From contig DASVPO010000009.1 in assembly GCA_036382855.1 (NCBI GenBank), positions 226,233 to 290,232 on the forward strand: a stretch of 64,000 nucleotides of DNA. The letters are read 5' to 3'. The DNA comes from DASVTR01 sp036382855. GTDB taxonomy: Bacteria; Acidobacteriota; Blastocatellia; Pyrinomonadales; Pyrinomonadaceae. Below are positions 34,900 through 44,011 of the stretch, in pieces; the first letter of the stretch is position 1, and every line of letters starts with the position of its first letter. A model generated the notes under the pieces. It did not search any database. It was not told where the DNA came from and was given only the letters and a program-made list of their open reading frames with translations. The position numbers and the translations under genes were made by a program.

Positions 34900-37485
34900 T
34901 TACGGTTCGTCGTTGCCCTTCTTCCCTTTTTTCTTAGCGGGTTCGACTTCGCGCGGGCGTGTGGCCGCGGGCGGAGGCGGTGTGTCCTGACGCGAAGGCC
35001 CGGGGTCGCTCTTCTTCGGCAGAGCATCGGAGGTCGGGGTGGATGTTCCCGCAGGCTCGTCGTCGGTTCTGGGAGCGGGCGGCAGCGTCACCTGTTCGAG
35101 CTTGGGCGTTGTGATCGCGGTCGGCAGTTCCTCTCCATCTTTTCTTTCGCTCGACCTTGATGCACTACGCAGCGCGTAGAGTTCGGCGCGCTCCTCCATC
35201 ATCTCGCGTTGGCGTTGCTTCTGTAGTTCCTTGATGTCTTCGGGCATCGCGGGCGGTTTCTCAAAGTCTTCCTTGGGCTTGCCCTTCAGGAAGTCTTTCA
35301 TAAAATCAATGAAGAAGGGCAGCGCGCCGTGTCCGCCGGTCATATCGTTGCCGAGGTTTTTCTTGCGGCCCGGATAACCCATCCAGACGCCTGTCACGTA
35401 GGTCGGCGTGTAGCCTATGAACCAGACATCGGTGTGATCGTTGACCGTGCCGGTTTTGCCCGCCAGCGGAACGCCGAGCGAGCGTGCGGCTGTCGCCGTG
35501 CCGTTTTCAACGACGCCGCGCATCATCGAAGTCATCGTCAGCGCGACGTACTCGCTCGTCACCTTGAACGTCGTCTTCTCCCACTCTTCCAAGACGTTGC
35601 CGTCGCGGTCGAGCACGCGACGAATCATGTGCGGCTCAACGCGCACGCCCTTGTTCGGGAAGGCCGAATAGGCAGAGACCATCTGGTCGAGCGGCACTTC
35701 GGTTGCGCCCAACGCCGAAGGCAGATACGGAGCCATAGGCACTTTGATGCCGAAGCGCCTGACCATCTGCGCGCCCGTCTGGATACCGACCATGTCCAGC
35801 AGATGCACGGCCGCGATATTAAGAGACTTGGCGAGCGCGATCTTCATAGGCACGTCGCCGTGGCTCGTTGAGCCGTCGTAGTTGTGCGGATTCCAGTTGC
35901 CGATGCGAATGGGCGCGCCGCTGACGGTTGAGTCAGGCGTCATGCCCCACTCGACGGCCGCCGTGTAAACGTAGGGCTTGAAGGCGGAGCCCGTCTGGCG
36001 GTAAGCCTGCGTGGCGTTGTTGAATTTGCTGGTGGTGAAGTCGTAGCCGCCGGCCATCGTGATGATTTCGCCGTTCTTGGCGTTTAAGGTCATCATCGCG
36101 CCCTGCACGGCCGGAATCTGCGAGAGTTCGACCTTCAGCTGCTGGTTCTTCTCGTCAATCTCCTTGACTTCAAACTCAGCGAGCAGGCCCGGCTTAAACT
36201 CTGACTTCGGCTGACGACCAGACCAGCCCATCTCTTTTGGCGTCACGGTCGCCTTGTAGTTACCAAAGCGCACCTCCGCCTCATTCTTTGACTGGTCAAC
36301 TTTCATTATCAAGCCGCGTATGAATGCTCCGACTTCGTAATCGTTGCCGTACCATTGCGGGTCTTTATAAGAGTTAAGTTCCTGCTGTGTGGGCGGGCCT
36401 TGATTGTTGTTGGCGGCGGAGGGAATCGGAATGTAGGCGGAGCGCCAGCCAGCATGCGAGCGGTCGTATTTGCGCAGCCCGTCGCGCACGACATCCATCG
36501 CCTTCTTCTGTGCTTCAACGTTGATGGAAGTGTAAACCTTGAGGCCGCCCTGCGCGACGCGCGTTGAATATTTCTCTTCGAGGTAACGGCGAATCTCTTC
36601 GACCGGGTAATCAAAGGCCGAAGCGCGGGACTGCGATTGATAGTAGGCCGTGTCGGCCAACTTGATTGGCTTGGCCTTGGCTGCGTCAACCTCTGCCTGC
36701 GTGGCGAACCCATACTTCGCCATCTGGTCCAGCACAAGGTCGCGCCTCTCCTTAGCATCTACAGGGCGAATGGTCGGCGAGTATTCGCCCGGCGCTTTCG
36801 GAATACCGGCCAGCAGCGCCGCCTCTTCCAGAGTCAAATCCTTCACCTGCTTGCCGAAATAGGTCTCCGAGGCAGCCTCAAAACCATAAGAGCCAGCGCC
36901 TAAGAAGACGTGGTTGATATACAACTCCATGATCTGATTCTTCGTGTAGTAGCGTTCAATCTGGAGCGCCACCAGCCACTCGTTTACCTTGCGCTTGAGC
37001 GTCTGCTCTTTCGAGAGAAAGAGATTCTTGGCAAGCTGCTGCGTGAGAGTCGAACCGCCCTCGCGGCTGCCCGTTCGCAGATTCTTGAAAGTCGCGCCGA
37101 TGATGCGGATGGGATCAATGCCGACGTGGTCGTAAAAACGCGCGTCCTCGATGGCGAGCACGGCGTCTTTCAAACGCTGCGGGATCTCTTCATACTTGAG
37201 CGGGATGCGTTTCTCTAAGGCAAACTCACCGATGACCGTTTCGCCGTCGTCCGCGTAAATGCGCGTCACTTCGCTCGGGCGATAGGTCGCAAGCGAAGCG
37301 ACTTCGTGCGCGGCCCGCGAAGAGTTAATCTGCGAAGCCGCGATCATCCCGGTCAAGCCGCCTGCGGTAATCGCCAGGAGCAGTACGGCGGGCAGCCAGA
37401 AGCGGCGCAGGAATTGACGACGACGAGCGGGCGGCGCGTTCAAGCGCGAAAGCGGTCGCGGGGCAACGGGATTTTTGGAAGCCAT
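34900..37485 (-). CDS. Class A penicillin-binding protein (PBP1A family)
   Basis: The product is 861 residues from the ATG at 37485, which has AAGGA at a good distance; an in-frame TTG nine bases upstream is less likely. After a membrane anchor (about 28-52), the glycosyltransferase domain has EDARFYDHVGIDP (catalytic Glu near 112), GGSTLTQQLAKNLFL and the lipid II site. The transpeptidase domain has TGSAFKP (Ser near 498) and the KTGTVND box. The C-terminal 110 residues are Pro, Glu and Lys-rich. It polymerises and cross-links peptidoglycan outside the inner membrane. It is monocistronic. Confidence 0.95.
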   Translation of the reverse strand: MASKNPVAPRPLSRLNAPPARRRQFLRRFWLPAVLLLAITAGGLTGMIAASQINSSRAAHEVASLATYRPSEVTRIYADDGETVIGEFALEKRIPLKYEEIPQRLKDAVLAIEDARFYDHVGIDPIRIIGATFKNLRTGSREGGSTLTQQLAKNLFLSKEQTLKRKVNEWLVALQIERYYTKNQIMELYINHVFLGAGSYGFEAASETYFGKQVKDLTLEEAALLAGIPKAPGEYSPTIRPVDAKERRDLVLDQMAKYGFATQAEVDAAKAKPIKLADTAYYQSQSRASAFDYPVEEIRRYLEEKYSTRVAQGGLKVYTSINVEAQKKAMDVVRDGLRKYDRSHAGWRSAYIPIPSAANNNQGPPTQQELNSYKDPQWYGNDYEVGAFIRGLIMKVDQSKNEAEVRFGNYKATVTPKEMGWSGRQPKSEFKPGLLAEFEVKEIDEKNQQLKVELSQIPAVQGAMMTLNAKNGEIITMAGGYDFTTSKFNNATQAYRQTGSAFKPYVYTAAVEWGMTPDSTVSGAPIRIGNWNPHNYDGSTSHGDVPMKIALAKSLNIAAVHLLDMVGIQTGAQMVRRFGIKVPMAPYLPSALGATEVPLDQMVSAYSAFPNKGVRVEPHMIRRVLDRDGNVLEEWEKTTFKVTSEYVALTMTSMMRGVVENGTATAARSLGVPLAGKTGTVNDHTDVWFIGYTPTYVTGVWMGYPGRKKNLGNDMTGGHGALPFFIDFMKDFLKGKPKEDFEKPPAMPEDIKELQKQRQREMMEERAELYALRSASRSSERKDGEELPTAITTPKLEQVTLPPAPRTDDEPAGTSTPTSDALPKKSDPGPSRQDTPPPPAATRPREVEPAKKKGKKGNDEP

Positions 37486-37724
37486 AGAGAGCAATCCTTC
37501 TCGAAAGTGGAGGCGCGTGCCTTCGCATTTTATGCAGTCTTCGGACGCGCGCGTTTTCTGGTAGCGCCGTTTGCACGGGAGACTGTGGCAAACGGGCGCG
37601 GCTGATTATAACGCAATCGAAACAAACAACTAAAGCGCACGAGCTATGCCTGACGAGGCAGCCTAAAGTGCTCTCCGTTCATCAAAAAGAACGGCCTCAA
37701 GAAGGGATTTTGCAATTGGGTGCT

Positions 37725-37754
37725 TTGACCCTCTGTGCTTGAGGCAGCTATAAT
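37725..37754 (+). promoter_or_regulatory. Sigma70 promoter of tmRNA
   Basis: TTGACC (37725-37730) and a perfect TATAAT (37749-37754) are 18 bases apart. The expected start is near 37762, so a short leader would be removed to give the mature 5' end at 37775. Confidence 0.8.
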
Positions 37755-37774
37755 CCGAATCCCTGATTTTTCGC

Positions 37775-38162
37775 GGGGGCGACAGGCTTCGACAGGAGTC
37801 TTAATCGCTGGCTGGATGCATGCCGGGCTTCTCTATGCAGCTCGTTAAAAAGCGTAGGGAAACACAATTGCCAACAACGAATTGGCTCTCGCTGCCTAAT
37901 TAAGCACCGAGCGTCTCACCGCAAGTTGTTCAAGCGCGCGGAGCGAGATGTCACTCAGTTGAACTGGCCTGCCGCTTCGGCCCGTGGCGGCAGGCGAGAT
38001 TAAAGTCGGGCTAGCTTTGAGCCGAGGTCTTCGTCGCTTCACTGACTCGGCCCGTAAGCGAAGCGGCCTCTCCTAAAAGAGAGGCACGAAAGAGAAGCGG
38101 CTAAGCATGTAGATTCCACCGGCGTTGTCTCTTGGATCCGAGTTCAAATCTCGGCGCCTCCA
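37775..38162 (+). ncRNA. ssrA: tmRNA (ssrA)
   Basis: The 5' end GGGGGCG pairs with CGCCTCC at the 3' end, followed by A; CCA is completed later. GACAGGCTTCGACAGG and the T-arm GTTCAAATC are standard tmRNA features. The resume codon is GCC at 37870, and the frame to TAA at 37897-37899 encodes ANNELALAA, so the tag is Ala plus ANNELALAA. With SmpB it rescues stalled ribosomes and marks products for ClpXP-type or Lon degradation. Several pseudoknot-forming repeats lie in 37920-38100. Confidence 0.97.
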
Positions 38163-38191
38163 TTTTCATCATCAGATAGCTTTTAGTAGCG

Positions 38192-38240
38192 AGCGGCCAG
38201 TTGAGCCGGTGTTGTGATAACATCGGCCCAACTGGCCGCT
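38192..38240 (+). terminator. Hairpin downstream of tmRNA
   Basis: AGCGGCCAGTTG (38192-38203) pairs perfectly with CAACTGGCCGCT (38229-38240). No T-run follows, but the position suggests termination of ssrA or an attenuator for the Uma2 gene. Confidence 0.55.
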
Positions 38241-38273
38241 AAATTATTAAAGTGGCAAGGAGGTTTGCTAAAC

Positions 38274-38825
38274 ATGAGCACGATTACTCAATCGGTGACG
38301 GCAGAAGAGCTCCTGAAGATGCCGAAGGACGGGTTTCGCTACGAACTCGTGAAAGGAGAACTTAAAAAAATGTCTCCCGCAGGCTTCGAGCATGGAGCTG
38401 TCGGTATGACCCTGGCAATGCTTCTCGCGCAGTACGTTAAAGCGAATAATCTAGGTGTCGTCTGCCTTGCGGAGACGGGATTCAAAATTGCGAGCGACCC
38501 TGACACGGTGCTTGCGCCTGACGCAGCCTTTGTGCGTCGCGAACGTCTTCCTGCGTCCGGCCTACCCAAAGCTTTTTGGCCGGGTGCGCCGGATTTGGCC
38601 GTCGAAGTTGTTTCTCCGGGCGACACGGCGAAAGAGGTGGCCGGGAAAGTTGAACAGTGGCTCGCAGCAGGCGCTAGCGCAGTCTGGGTCGTGAATCCTA
38701 AGCGGCTGACCGTGACAATTCATCGTCCGCAGATTGAAGCTCTCACGCTCAGCGAGGCGGACGAGCTTGATGGTCAGGACGTTGCCCCCGGCTTCCGCTG
38801 TCGGGTTTCAGAGATTTTTGCATGA
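38274..38825 (+). CDS. Uma2-family (DUF820) PD-(D/E)XK endonuclease-like protein
   Basis: The product is 183 residues from the ATG at 38274, which has AAGGAGG nine bases upstream; a longer frame starts at 38214 inside the hairpin. Restriction-fold features include YELVKGELKKM, LAPDAAFVRR and PDLAVEVVSPGDT with the acidic pair, then EVAGKVEQWLAAGASAVWVVNP. Uma2 genes are often present in many copies in cyanobacteria and acidobacteria; their substrates are mostly unknown. The gene stands alone between ssrA and murI. It has no partner toxin or nuclease nearby. Confidence 0.88.
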   Translation: MSTITQSVTAEELLKMPKDGFRYELVKGELKKMSPAGFEHGAVGMTLAMLLAQYVKANNLGVVCLAETGFKIASDPDTVLAPDAAFVRRERLPASGLPKAFWPGAPDLAVEVVSPGDTAKEVAGKVEQWLAAGASAVWVVNPKRLTVTIHRPQIEALTLSEADELDGQDVAPGFRCRVSEIFA

Positions 38826-38881
38826 TTGATAATGCACCCGTACTATTTAATTTTTCGTGAAGCTGGCTGGCAAAGTAACTT

Positions 38882-39751
38882 TTGAATCCCAATCTTCCTA
38901 TCGGCATCTTTGATAGCGGCGTCGGGGGGCTGACCGTTTATCGCGCGCTGCACGAAAGGCTGCCCGACGAGCGTTTCGTTTATCTGGGCGATACGGCGCG
39001 CGTGCCTTATGGGACGAAATCGCTGGCGACCGTTGAGCGCTATGCGATTGAGAATTCGCGTTTTCTGGAAGCGCACGGCATTAAGCTGCTGGTGGTCGCG
39101 TGTAATACTGCGTCGGCGCTGGCGCTGCCTGCGATTCGTCGCGCCGTGAATGTACGCGTTATCGGCGTTATCGAACCCGGCGCGCGTGCGGCGGCAGAAG
39201 TCTCTCTGAAGCGGGAGAAACGAAAGAGCATCGGCGTTATCGCGACGGAGGCGACGGTGCAGAGCGGCGCTTATAGCGAAGCCATCGCGCGCTTTGCGCC
39301 GGATGCCGCGGTAGTTGAACGCACCTGCCCGCTGTTCGTTTCGCTGGCCGAAGAGGGTTGGGCGGAGACGGATGTGGCTCGCTCCGTTGCGGCCGAGTAT
39401 CTGCAAGACCTGCGCGATCAAGCGGTCGGAACTCTCGTCCTCGGTTGCACACACTACCCTATCCTGCGCCGCGTCATACAGGAAACCGTAGGCGCTGATG
39501 TGCACTTGATAGACTCTGGCGAGGCGACTGCACGCGACGTTGAAGCGCTGCTCGCGGCGGATGAACTGGCGCGGCGTGCGACGGAAGACCGTGCGCGTGA
39601 ACGTCGGCTGTGCGATGATTTGGACCATTTTTATGTGACGGATGCGGCGGAGCGTTTCAGCCGTGTCGCGGAGAGATTTTTGGGGAGCGCGCCTTCCGTG
39701 CTGGAGGCCGTGGAGGTCTGGGGACACGATGAGCTTCGTACGCAACGATAA
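38882..39751 (+). CDS. murI: Glutamate racemase
   Basis: The 289-residue enzyme makes D-glutamate for peptidoglycan. It has the two catalytic cysteines in VACNTAS and GCTHYP, and the start FDSGVGGLTVYRAL with catalytic Asp. The only available start is TTG at 38882, since TAA lies two codons upstream in frame. No clear Shine-Dalgarno is seen, which suggests weak translation or a missed start. The C-terminus overlaps the rph start by 23 bases. Confidence 0.94.
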   Translation: MNPNLPIGIFDSGVGGLTVYRALHERLPDERFVYLGDTARVPYGTKSLATVERYAIENSRFLEAHGIKLLVVACNTASALALPAIRRAVNVRVIGVIEPGARAAAEVSLKREKRKSIGVIATEATVQSGAYSEAIARFAPDAAVVERTCPLFVSLAEEGWAETDVARSVAAEYLQDLRDQAVGTLVLGCTHYPILRRVIQETVGADVHLIDSGEATARDVEALLAADELARRATEDRARERRLCDDLDHFYVTDAAERFSRVAERFLGSAPSVLEAVEVWGHDELRTQR

Positions 39752-40463
39752 CCGCGCCGCAGATGAACTGCGCACCGTGCGCATCACGCCCGGCTATTTG
39801 CCAAACGCCGAAGGCTCCGCGCTCATCGAGATGGGCGGGACGCGCGTCATCTGCGCTGCTTCCGTCGAAGACCGCGTGCCGCCCTTCCTGCGCGGTCGCG
39901 GGCTGGGCTGGGTGACGGCCGAATACGCTATGCTGCCACGCGCCACGCAGCAGCGCACCCCGCGCGAGACTGGACGCGGCGGCCCATCAGGGCGTACGCA
40001 CGAGATTCAACGCCTCATCGGGCGCTCGCTGCGTGCCGTTGCCAAGACGGCCAACCTTGGCGAACGCACCGTGACGCTCGATTGCGACGTGCTGCAAGCA
40101 GACGGCGGTACACGCACAGCCAGCATCACTGGCGCTTACGTTGCCTTCGCGCTGGCCTGTCGTCGCCTGCTCCGTTCAGGTAAAATCACACGTAACCCTT
40201 TGACGGGCGAAGTGGCGGCCGTCAGCGTCGGCATTGTCGAGGGCACGCCGCTGCTGGATTTGAAGTACGACGAGGATTCGCGCGCAGAGGTTGACATGAA
40301 CGTTATCTGTACGGGCGATGGTCGCTTCATCGAAGTTCAGGGCACGGCCGAGGGCGCGCCCTTCTCGCGCGAAGAGATGGACGCCCTTCTCGCACTCGCG
40401 CAGCGCGGCATAGAGCAACTGCTCATCGTTCAGCGTGCGGCGCTCGCGGAGGCTGAGAAATAG
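39729..40463 (+). CDS. rph: Ribonuclease PH
   Basis: The 244-residue phosphorolytic 3'-5' exoribonuclease trims tRNA 3' ends. It has ELRTVRITPGYLPNAEGSALIEMGGTRVICAASVE split over its first strands, RGRGLGWVTAEYAMLPRAT, GRTHEIQRLIGRSLRA, LDCDVLQADGGTRTASITGA and DLKYDEDSRAEVDMN. The ATG at 39729 (MSFVRNDN) is chosen over a longer frame from 39642 because family proteins start near here. It overlaps murI by 23 bases, so translation is coupled. Confidence 0.95.
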   Translation: MSFVRNDNRAADELRTVRITPGYLPNAEGSALIEMGGTRVICAASVEDRVPPFLRGRGLGWVTAEYAMLPRATQQRTPRETGRGGPSGRTHEIQRLIGRSLRAVAKTANLGERTVTLDCDVLQADGGTRTASITGAYVAFALACRRLLRSGKITRNPLTGEVAAVSVGIVEGTPLLDLKYDEDSRAEVDMNVICTGDGRFIEVQGTAEGAPFSREEMDALLALAQRGIEQLLIVQRAALAEAEK

Positions 40464-40645
40464 GCTTTTGCTGGAGGCGTCTCCCTTGCGCTCGCCCTTG
40501 TTCGGACAACGACACTGCCCCGTCCTTCATCAGATGAAGGTGCAATTTTTAACTACGGAACTCTCCCGTTCCTTTAATTTCATCCGAAGACTCGCAACCA
40601 ATCAGAGCGAATAGTTAAACCCGCTTAAGAGGAGCTTTCTTAAAG

Positions 40646-41161
40646 ATGCGACGCCCCAAAAACTTTTTCTTCTCACTACTAATGCTTGTGCTGGCAATGG
40701 CGACAAACGCCACGGCGCAACAGTCCGTCACAAACGACAAGGTTGATTATTCTCTGGAGTTGCCGTCTGCGACGTGGCGCGTGACGGCCGAGCCTGACCA
40801 GATGCGCCCGCACATGGAGTTAATCTACGGCGACCGCAACGACGGCTATCTCCGTATTCGCAAGGAAATCGTTGACGCGGGCACGACGGCCTCCGATCTG
40901 GCGAAGCGCGACCAGGACCAGAAGCTCCGTTTTATGACCGGCTACGTTGACGGCAAGGAAGAGAAATTCGCTGGCAGGCTGGGCGGCGTGGTGCTCTCCT
41001 ATGAGTACACTAGCGGCGGCAAGGCGATGGCCGGTCTGACCTACTACCTGCAAGCTGACAACCGCACCATCTACACCCTGCGCTTCACCGGCCTGCGCAA
41101 CAAGCTCGGCGTCATTCGTAATCAAACCGATATGATTGCCCGCAGCTTCCGCCTCAAGTAG
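40646..41161 (+). CDS. Secreted protein of unknown function
   Basis: The 171-residue product has a signal peptide (FFFSLLMLVLAMATNATA, cleaved before QQSV). The mature part of about 150 residues starts with VDYSLELPSATWRVTAEP and ends LRNKLGVIRNQTDMIARSF, a layout like the small PsbP/DcrB-type domain also suspected in the lipoprotein at 4290. AGGAG lies 12 bases before the ATG. It has its own promoter region and a strong terminator, so it is monocistronic. Function is unknown. Confidence 0.72.
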   Translation: MRRPKNFFFSLLMLVLAMATNATAQQSVTNDKVDYSLELPSATWRVTAEPDQMRPHMELIYGDRNDGYLRIRKEIVDAGTTASDLAKRDQDQKLRFMTGYVDGKEEKFAGRLGGVVLSYEYTSGGKAMAGLTYYLQADNRTIYTLRFTGLRNKLGVIRNQTDMIARSFRLK

Positions 41162-41189
41162 TTTTACCGTAATAGCTGCGAAAAACTTC

Positions 41190-41230
41190 GAGCGCTCGCC
41201 TGCGAGTTTGTCACTCGCAGGCGAGCGCTC
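41190..41230 (+). terminator. Terminator after the 40646 gene
   Basis: A perfect 17-bp stem (41190-41206 with 41214-41230) has a seven-base loop and is followed by AGCTTTATTT. Confidence 0.75.
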
Positions 41231-41358
41231 AGCTTTATTTCCAATCTCAAATTTCACTTCAAACTCAACTCAGCACACTCTCTTTCCTCTCGTCATCTCA
41301 TCCGTCGCGCGCCTGCAATGACTAACTTTCAAACGCCAATTGCTTTAGAATCCCTTTC

Positions 41359-41769
41359 ATGCATCTCGCACATGGTCTGACCGTCAGCAAATCTCCAATC
41401 AACGGCAAGGGATGCTTTGCGACCGTCCTCTTTCCTAAAGGCAAGAAAATCGCAGACTACGCAGGCGAGAGAATTTCCAACGCTGAAGCCAAGCGCAGGG
41501 CCGGGCGGCGCGTGCTGCGCATCTGCGCGGTCAACCATCGTTGGAGCATTGACGGCAGCCGCGGCGGCAACGGCACACACTACATCAACCACAGTTGTCG
41601 TCCTAACGCCTACATGAAGAGCCACTACGGCCGCATGCAGTTCTACGCGCTGCGCGACATCCAACCCGGCGAAGAGATAACGGTTGATTATCAAAGCACG
41701 CTGCATCCAGACACCAAACGATGTAGCTGCCGCGCGCTGACCTGCCGGGGAACGATTAATAAAAAGTGA
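41359..41769 (+). CDS. SET-domain protein (putative lysine methyltransferase)
   Basis: The 136-residue stand-alone SET domain has GKGCFA (16-21), Y74-x-NHSC (77-80) followed by RPNA for SAM and substrate binding, GEEITVDY ending in the catalytic Tyr111, and a post-SET-like triplet of cysteines (122, 124, 129). Such bacterial SET proteins are thought to methylate lysines; targets here are unknown. The TGA stop is supplied by the left arm of a GTGATGA repeat element. It is convergent with a histidine-kinase gene. Confidence 0.88.
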   Translation: MHLAHGLTVSKSPINGKGCFATVLFPKGKKIADYAGERISNAEAKRRAGRRVLRICAVNHRWSIDGSRGGNGTHYINHSCRPNAYMKSHYGRMQFYALRDIQPGEEITVDYQSTLHPDTKRCSCRALTCRGTINKK

Positions 41770-41845
41770 TGAGTAATGAGTGATGAGTGATGAGTAAGAG
41801 AAAGAAGTTTTTAACTCATCACTCATCACTCATCACTCATCACTT
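41764..41845. repeat. Heptamer hairpin, GTGATGA family, copy 4
   Basis: Arms of four units (41764-41793 and about 41814-41845) flank a loop containing AAGAGAAAGAAGTTTTT. The left arm holds the SET gene stop. The right arm ends three bases from the stop region of the convergent kinase gene. Confidence 0.9.
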
Positions 41846-41848
41846 CTT

Positions 41849-43954
41849 TTATAGTCTTGGAAGCGTGAAACTGAATTTTGAGCCGCGGCCGACTTCGGAT
41901 TCGAGGGCGACTGCTCCGCCGTGTTGTTCGACGACTTCGCGGACGAAGGAGAGGCCGAGGCCGGTTGAGTCTTCATCCTTCTCCTGTCCTTCGCGCGCGA
42001 CGCGGTAAAACTTCTCCCAGACGCGGTCTAGGGCTTCGGGCGGAATGCCATAGCCACGGTCTTCGACGGAGATGCGCACGGCGTCTGCTTCGAGCGCAGT
42101 CGTGACCGTGATGGTGGTTCTTTCCGGGCTGTACTTGATAGCGTTGCCGACCAGATTCGTCACGGCCTGTGTAATCAAGCTCTTGTCGGCGGCGACGGGC
42201 GGCAGCTTCGTCGTCGGTTGTTCTATCAGTCGGATACGCTTTTTCTTCGCCACTGGCTGAAGATTGTTGAGCGTGTCGCGCACGACATCATCCAGCTTGA
42301 GCGGAATCTTTAAGACTTCCTGCTTGTCCCCGGCCTCAAGCTGCGTGACGGTCAGAAACGTATTAATCATCTTCGAGAGCCGCTGTGACTCGTTGCGGAT
42401 GATGAAGAGAAACTCGCGCGTCTCTTCTGGCAAAGTCTCGTCCATCACGAGCAGTTCGGCGAAGCCGTTGATGCTGGTAATCGGCGTGCGCAGTTCATGC
42501 GACATCAGCGAAATCATGTCGCTCTTGAGCTTTTCATACTCCTTCATCTGCGTCACGTCGCGCACAGTGACGGCGATGCAGAGCGGTTGGGCAGCTCCTT
42601 CACTGCCTTCCTCGCGTTCGGAGGCGAGCGCGATGCGCAGCTCCAAGGTCTGGTTGCGCTCTGCAAACGTCAACTCGCGCTCGTAGGCATCGCCCGTCTG
42701 CAACACGCGGCGCACGGCAATCGAAGGCTCATCGAAGACGCCGCCGCGAAAGCGGTCGAGAAGCCCGAAGAGATCGAGCGAGCGCGCTTCCGTTTCCGAA
42801 AGGCGCGCGGCGGCGAGCAGCGGCGCGTTAACGTAAGCGAGCGTGCCGTCCAGATAAGCGACGGCGTGGCCGTCGGACGCGGAAGAGAAAACTTCAGGGC
42901 CGAAGCGTTGCTCGGTGAGTAGTCCGCTGACGACGGCGAAGGAGGCGAGACGGTGCGCTGCGGCGTGTGCGGAAACGAAGGTCAGGAATTTATGTTTGAC
43001 ACCGGCTTTGCGCGCCCCATCGCGCTGGAAGTTGCGCGCAAGTTGTGCGCCGACTGCGGCCAGCAAAGGACGGTCGCTCTCATCGAAGCCCTCGCGTAAG
43101 CGCAGGAGCAGAGCGCCGAGCGGGCGTTCCTCGTGCTGTAAGGGGAGCGCGACGATGGAAGATGTGCTGGCTTCCGTCTCGGAGGCGGCAGTAGTAGCGG
43201 CGGTGACGATGGCGTTCGTCGCGACGGCGCGCTCGCAGAGTCGCACGTTTTCGCGCCAGGTTGAGTTGCGCCCTGTTTCGAGCGTTGCGCCCGGCGTGTT
43301 TCGCTGAAGACGCGCCGCCGGAGCGAGCACGCCGTTTTCGTCAGGCTGAAAAATCACGGCCTCGTCCAGAGGCAGCACGGTCGCCAGCAACTTGAGTCCG
43401 CTCTGAAGGCGCGAGTTGGCTGCCGTGCCTTCAAGCTGGTTGACCTGGCTGGCCGCGCGCCAGACGTTGCGCGTAAGCCTTCGGTCAATGCTCCACAATC
43501 GTTTCGTCTGCACAATCGCAGACGCTCCCAAGGCGGAGAGAGCCAGCGGCGCAAACGCGAAGTCTATCCCTCCCACCCTCGAAACCAGCAGGCTCACGCC
43601 ACACAACACGACGAGCGCCCCGCAAACGTAAGGCAGGGCACGGCCCGCGCCCGCGCGCTCGACTGCAAAGCCCGCGCTCAGTCCGGCTGTGATGACCAGA
43701 AGCGCAACCAGCCACGTCTGCGGGCGTGCCATCTCGGCTGCGCCCGGCAGCACGAAAGCATCCTGCACGGACGAAAGCACCCCCGCGCTCCACAATAGCC
43801 AGACCAGAAGGACGACAAACAGCGAGAGAGCCAGCGAATCTATGAGCGATTTGGAAGAAGTAAACGAGTTTTTCAAGCTTGGTAGAGAGAAACGGGATAG
43901 AGAACTTAAAAAGGATACGCGCGCCTGAGGTTGAACCCGACAGCGGCGGGGCAT
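41849..43954 (-). CDS. Membrane sensor histidine kinase (GAF-PAS-HisKA-HATPase)
   Basis: The 701-residue protein has three or four hydrophobic segments in the first 150 residues (SLALSLFVVLLVWLLW, LVALLVITAGLSAG, LPYVCGALVVLCGVSLLV), similar to the membrane end of CHASE2 sensors but without a periplasmic domain. A GAF-like domain (about 180-310), a PAS domain (about 355-470), HisKA with SHELRTPITS, and an HATPase (NAIKYSP, DRGYGIP, STGLGLSFVREVVEQHGG) follow. No response regulator is adjacent, so its partner is encoded elsewhere. The start is 57 bases after selA, on the same strand. Confidence 0.87.
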   Translation of the reverse strand: MPRRCRVQPQARVSFLSSLSRFSLPSLKNSFTSSKSLIDSLALSLFVVLLVWLLWSAGVLSSVQDAFVLPGAAEMARPQTWLVALLVITAGLSAGFAVERAGAGRALPYVCGALVVLCGVSLLVSRVGGIDFAFAPLALSALGASAIVQTKRLWSIDRRLTRNVWRAASQVNQLEGTAANSRLQSGLKLLATVLPLDEAVIFQPDENGVLAPAARLQRNTPGATLETGRNSTWRENVRLCERAVATNAIVTAATTAASETEASTSSIVALPLQHEERPLGALLLRLREGFDESDRPLLAAVGAQLARNFQRDGARKAGVKHKFLTFVSAHAAAHRLASFAVVSGLLTEQRFGPEVFSSASDGHAVAYLDGTLAYVNAPLLAAARLSETEARSLDLFGLLDRFRGGVFDEPSIAVRRVLQTGDAYERELTFAERNQTLELRIALASEREEGSEGAAQPLCIAVTVRDVTQMKEYEKLKSDMISLMSHELRTPITSINGFAELLVMDETLPEETREFLFIIRNESQRLSKMINTFLTVTQLEAGDKQEVLKIPLKLDDVVRDTLNNLQPVAKKKRIRLIEQPTTKLPPVAADKSLITQAVTNLVGNAIKYSPERTTITVTTALEADAVRISVEDRGYGIPPEALDRVWEKFYRVAREGQEKDEDSTGLGLSFVREVVEQHGGAVALESEVGRGSKFSFTLPRL

Positions 43955-44011
43955 CTATCAATATACACTGAATAGCCCGGCCTCATGCAAGAAGAATTTT
44001 CTGGAAGACGC

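Noticed and set aside
38843..39787. 314-codon antisense frame opposite murI
   Set aside because: murI motifs fix the coding strand; the antisense product is Arg/His-rich and featureless.
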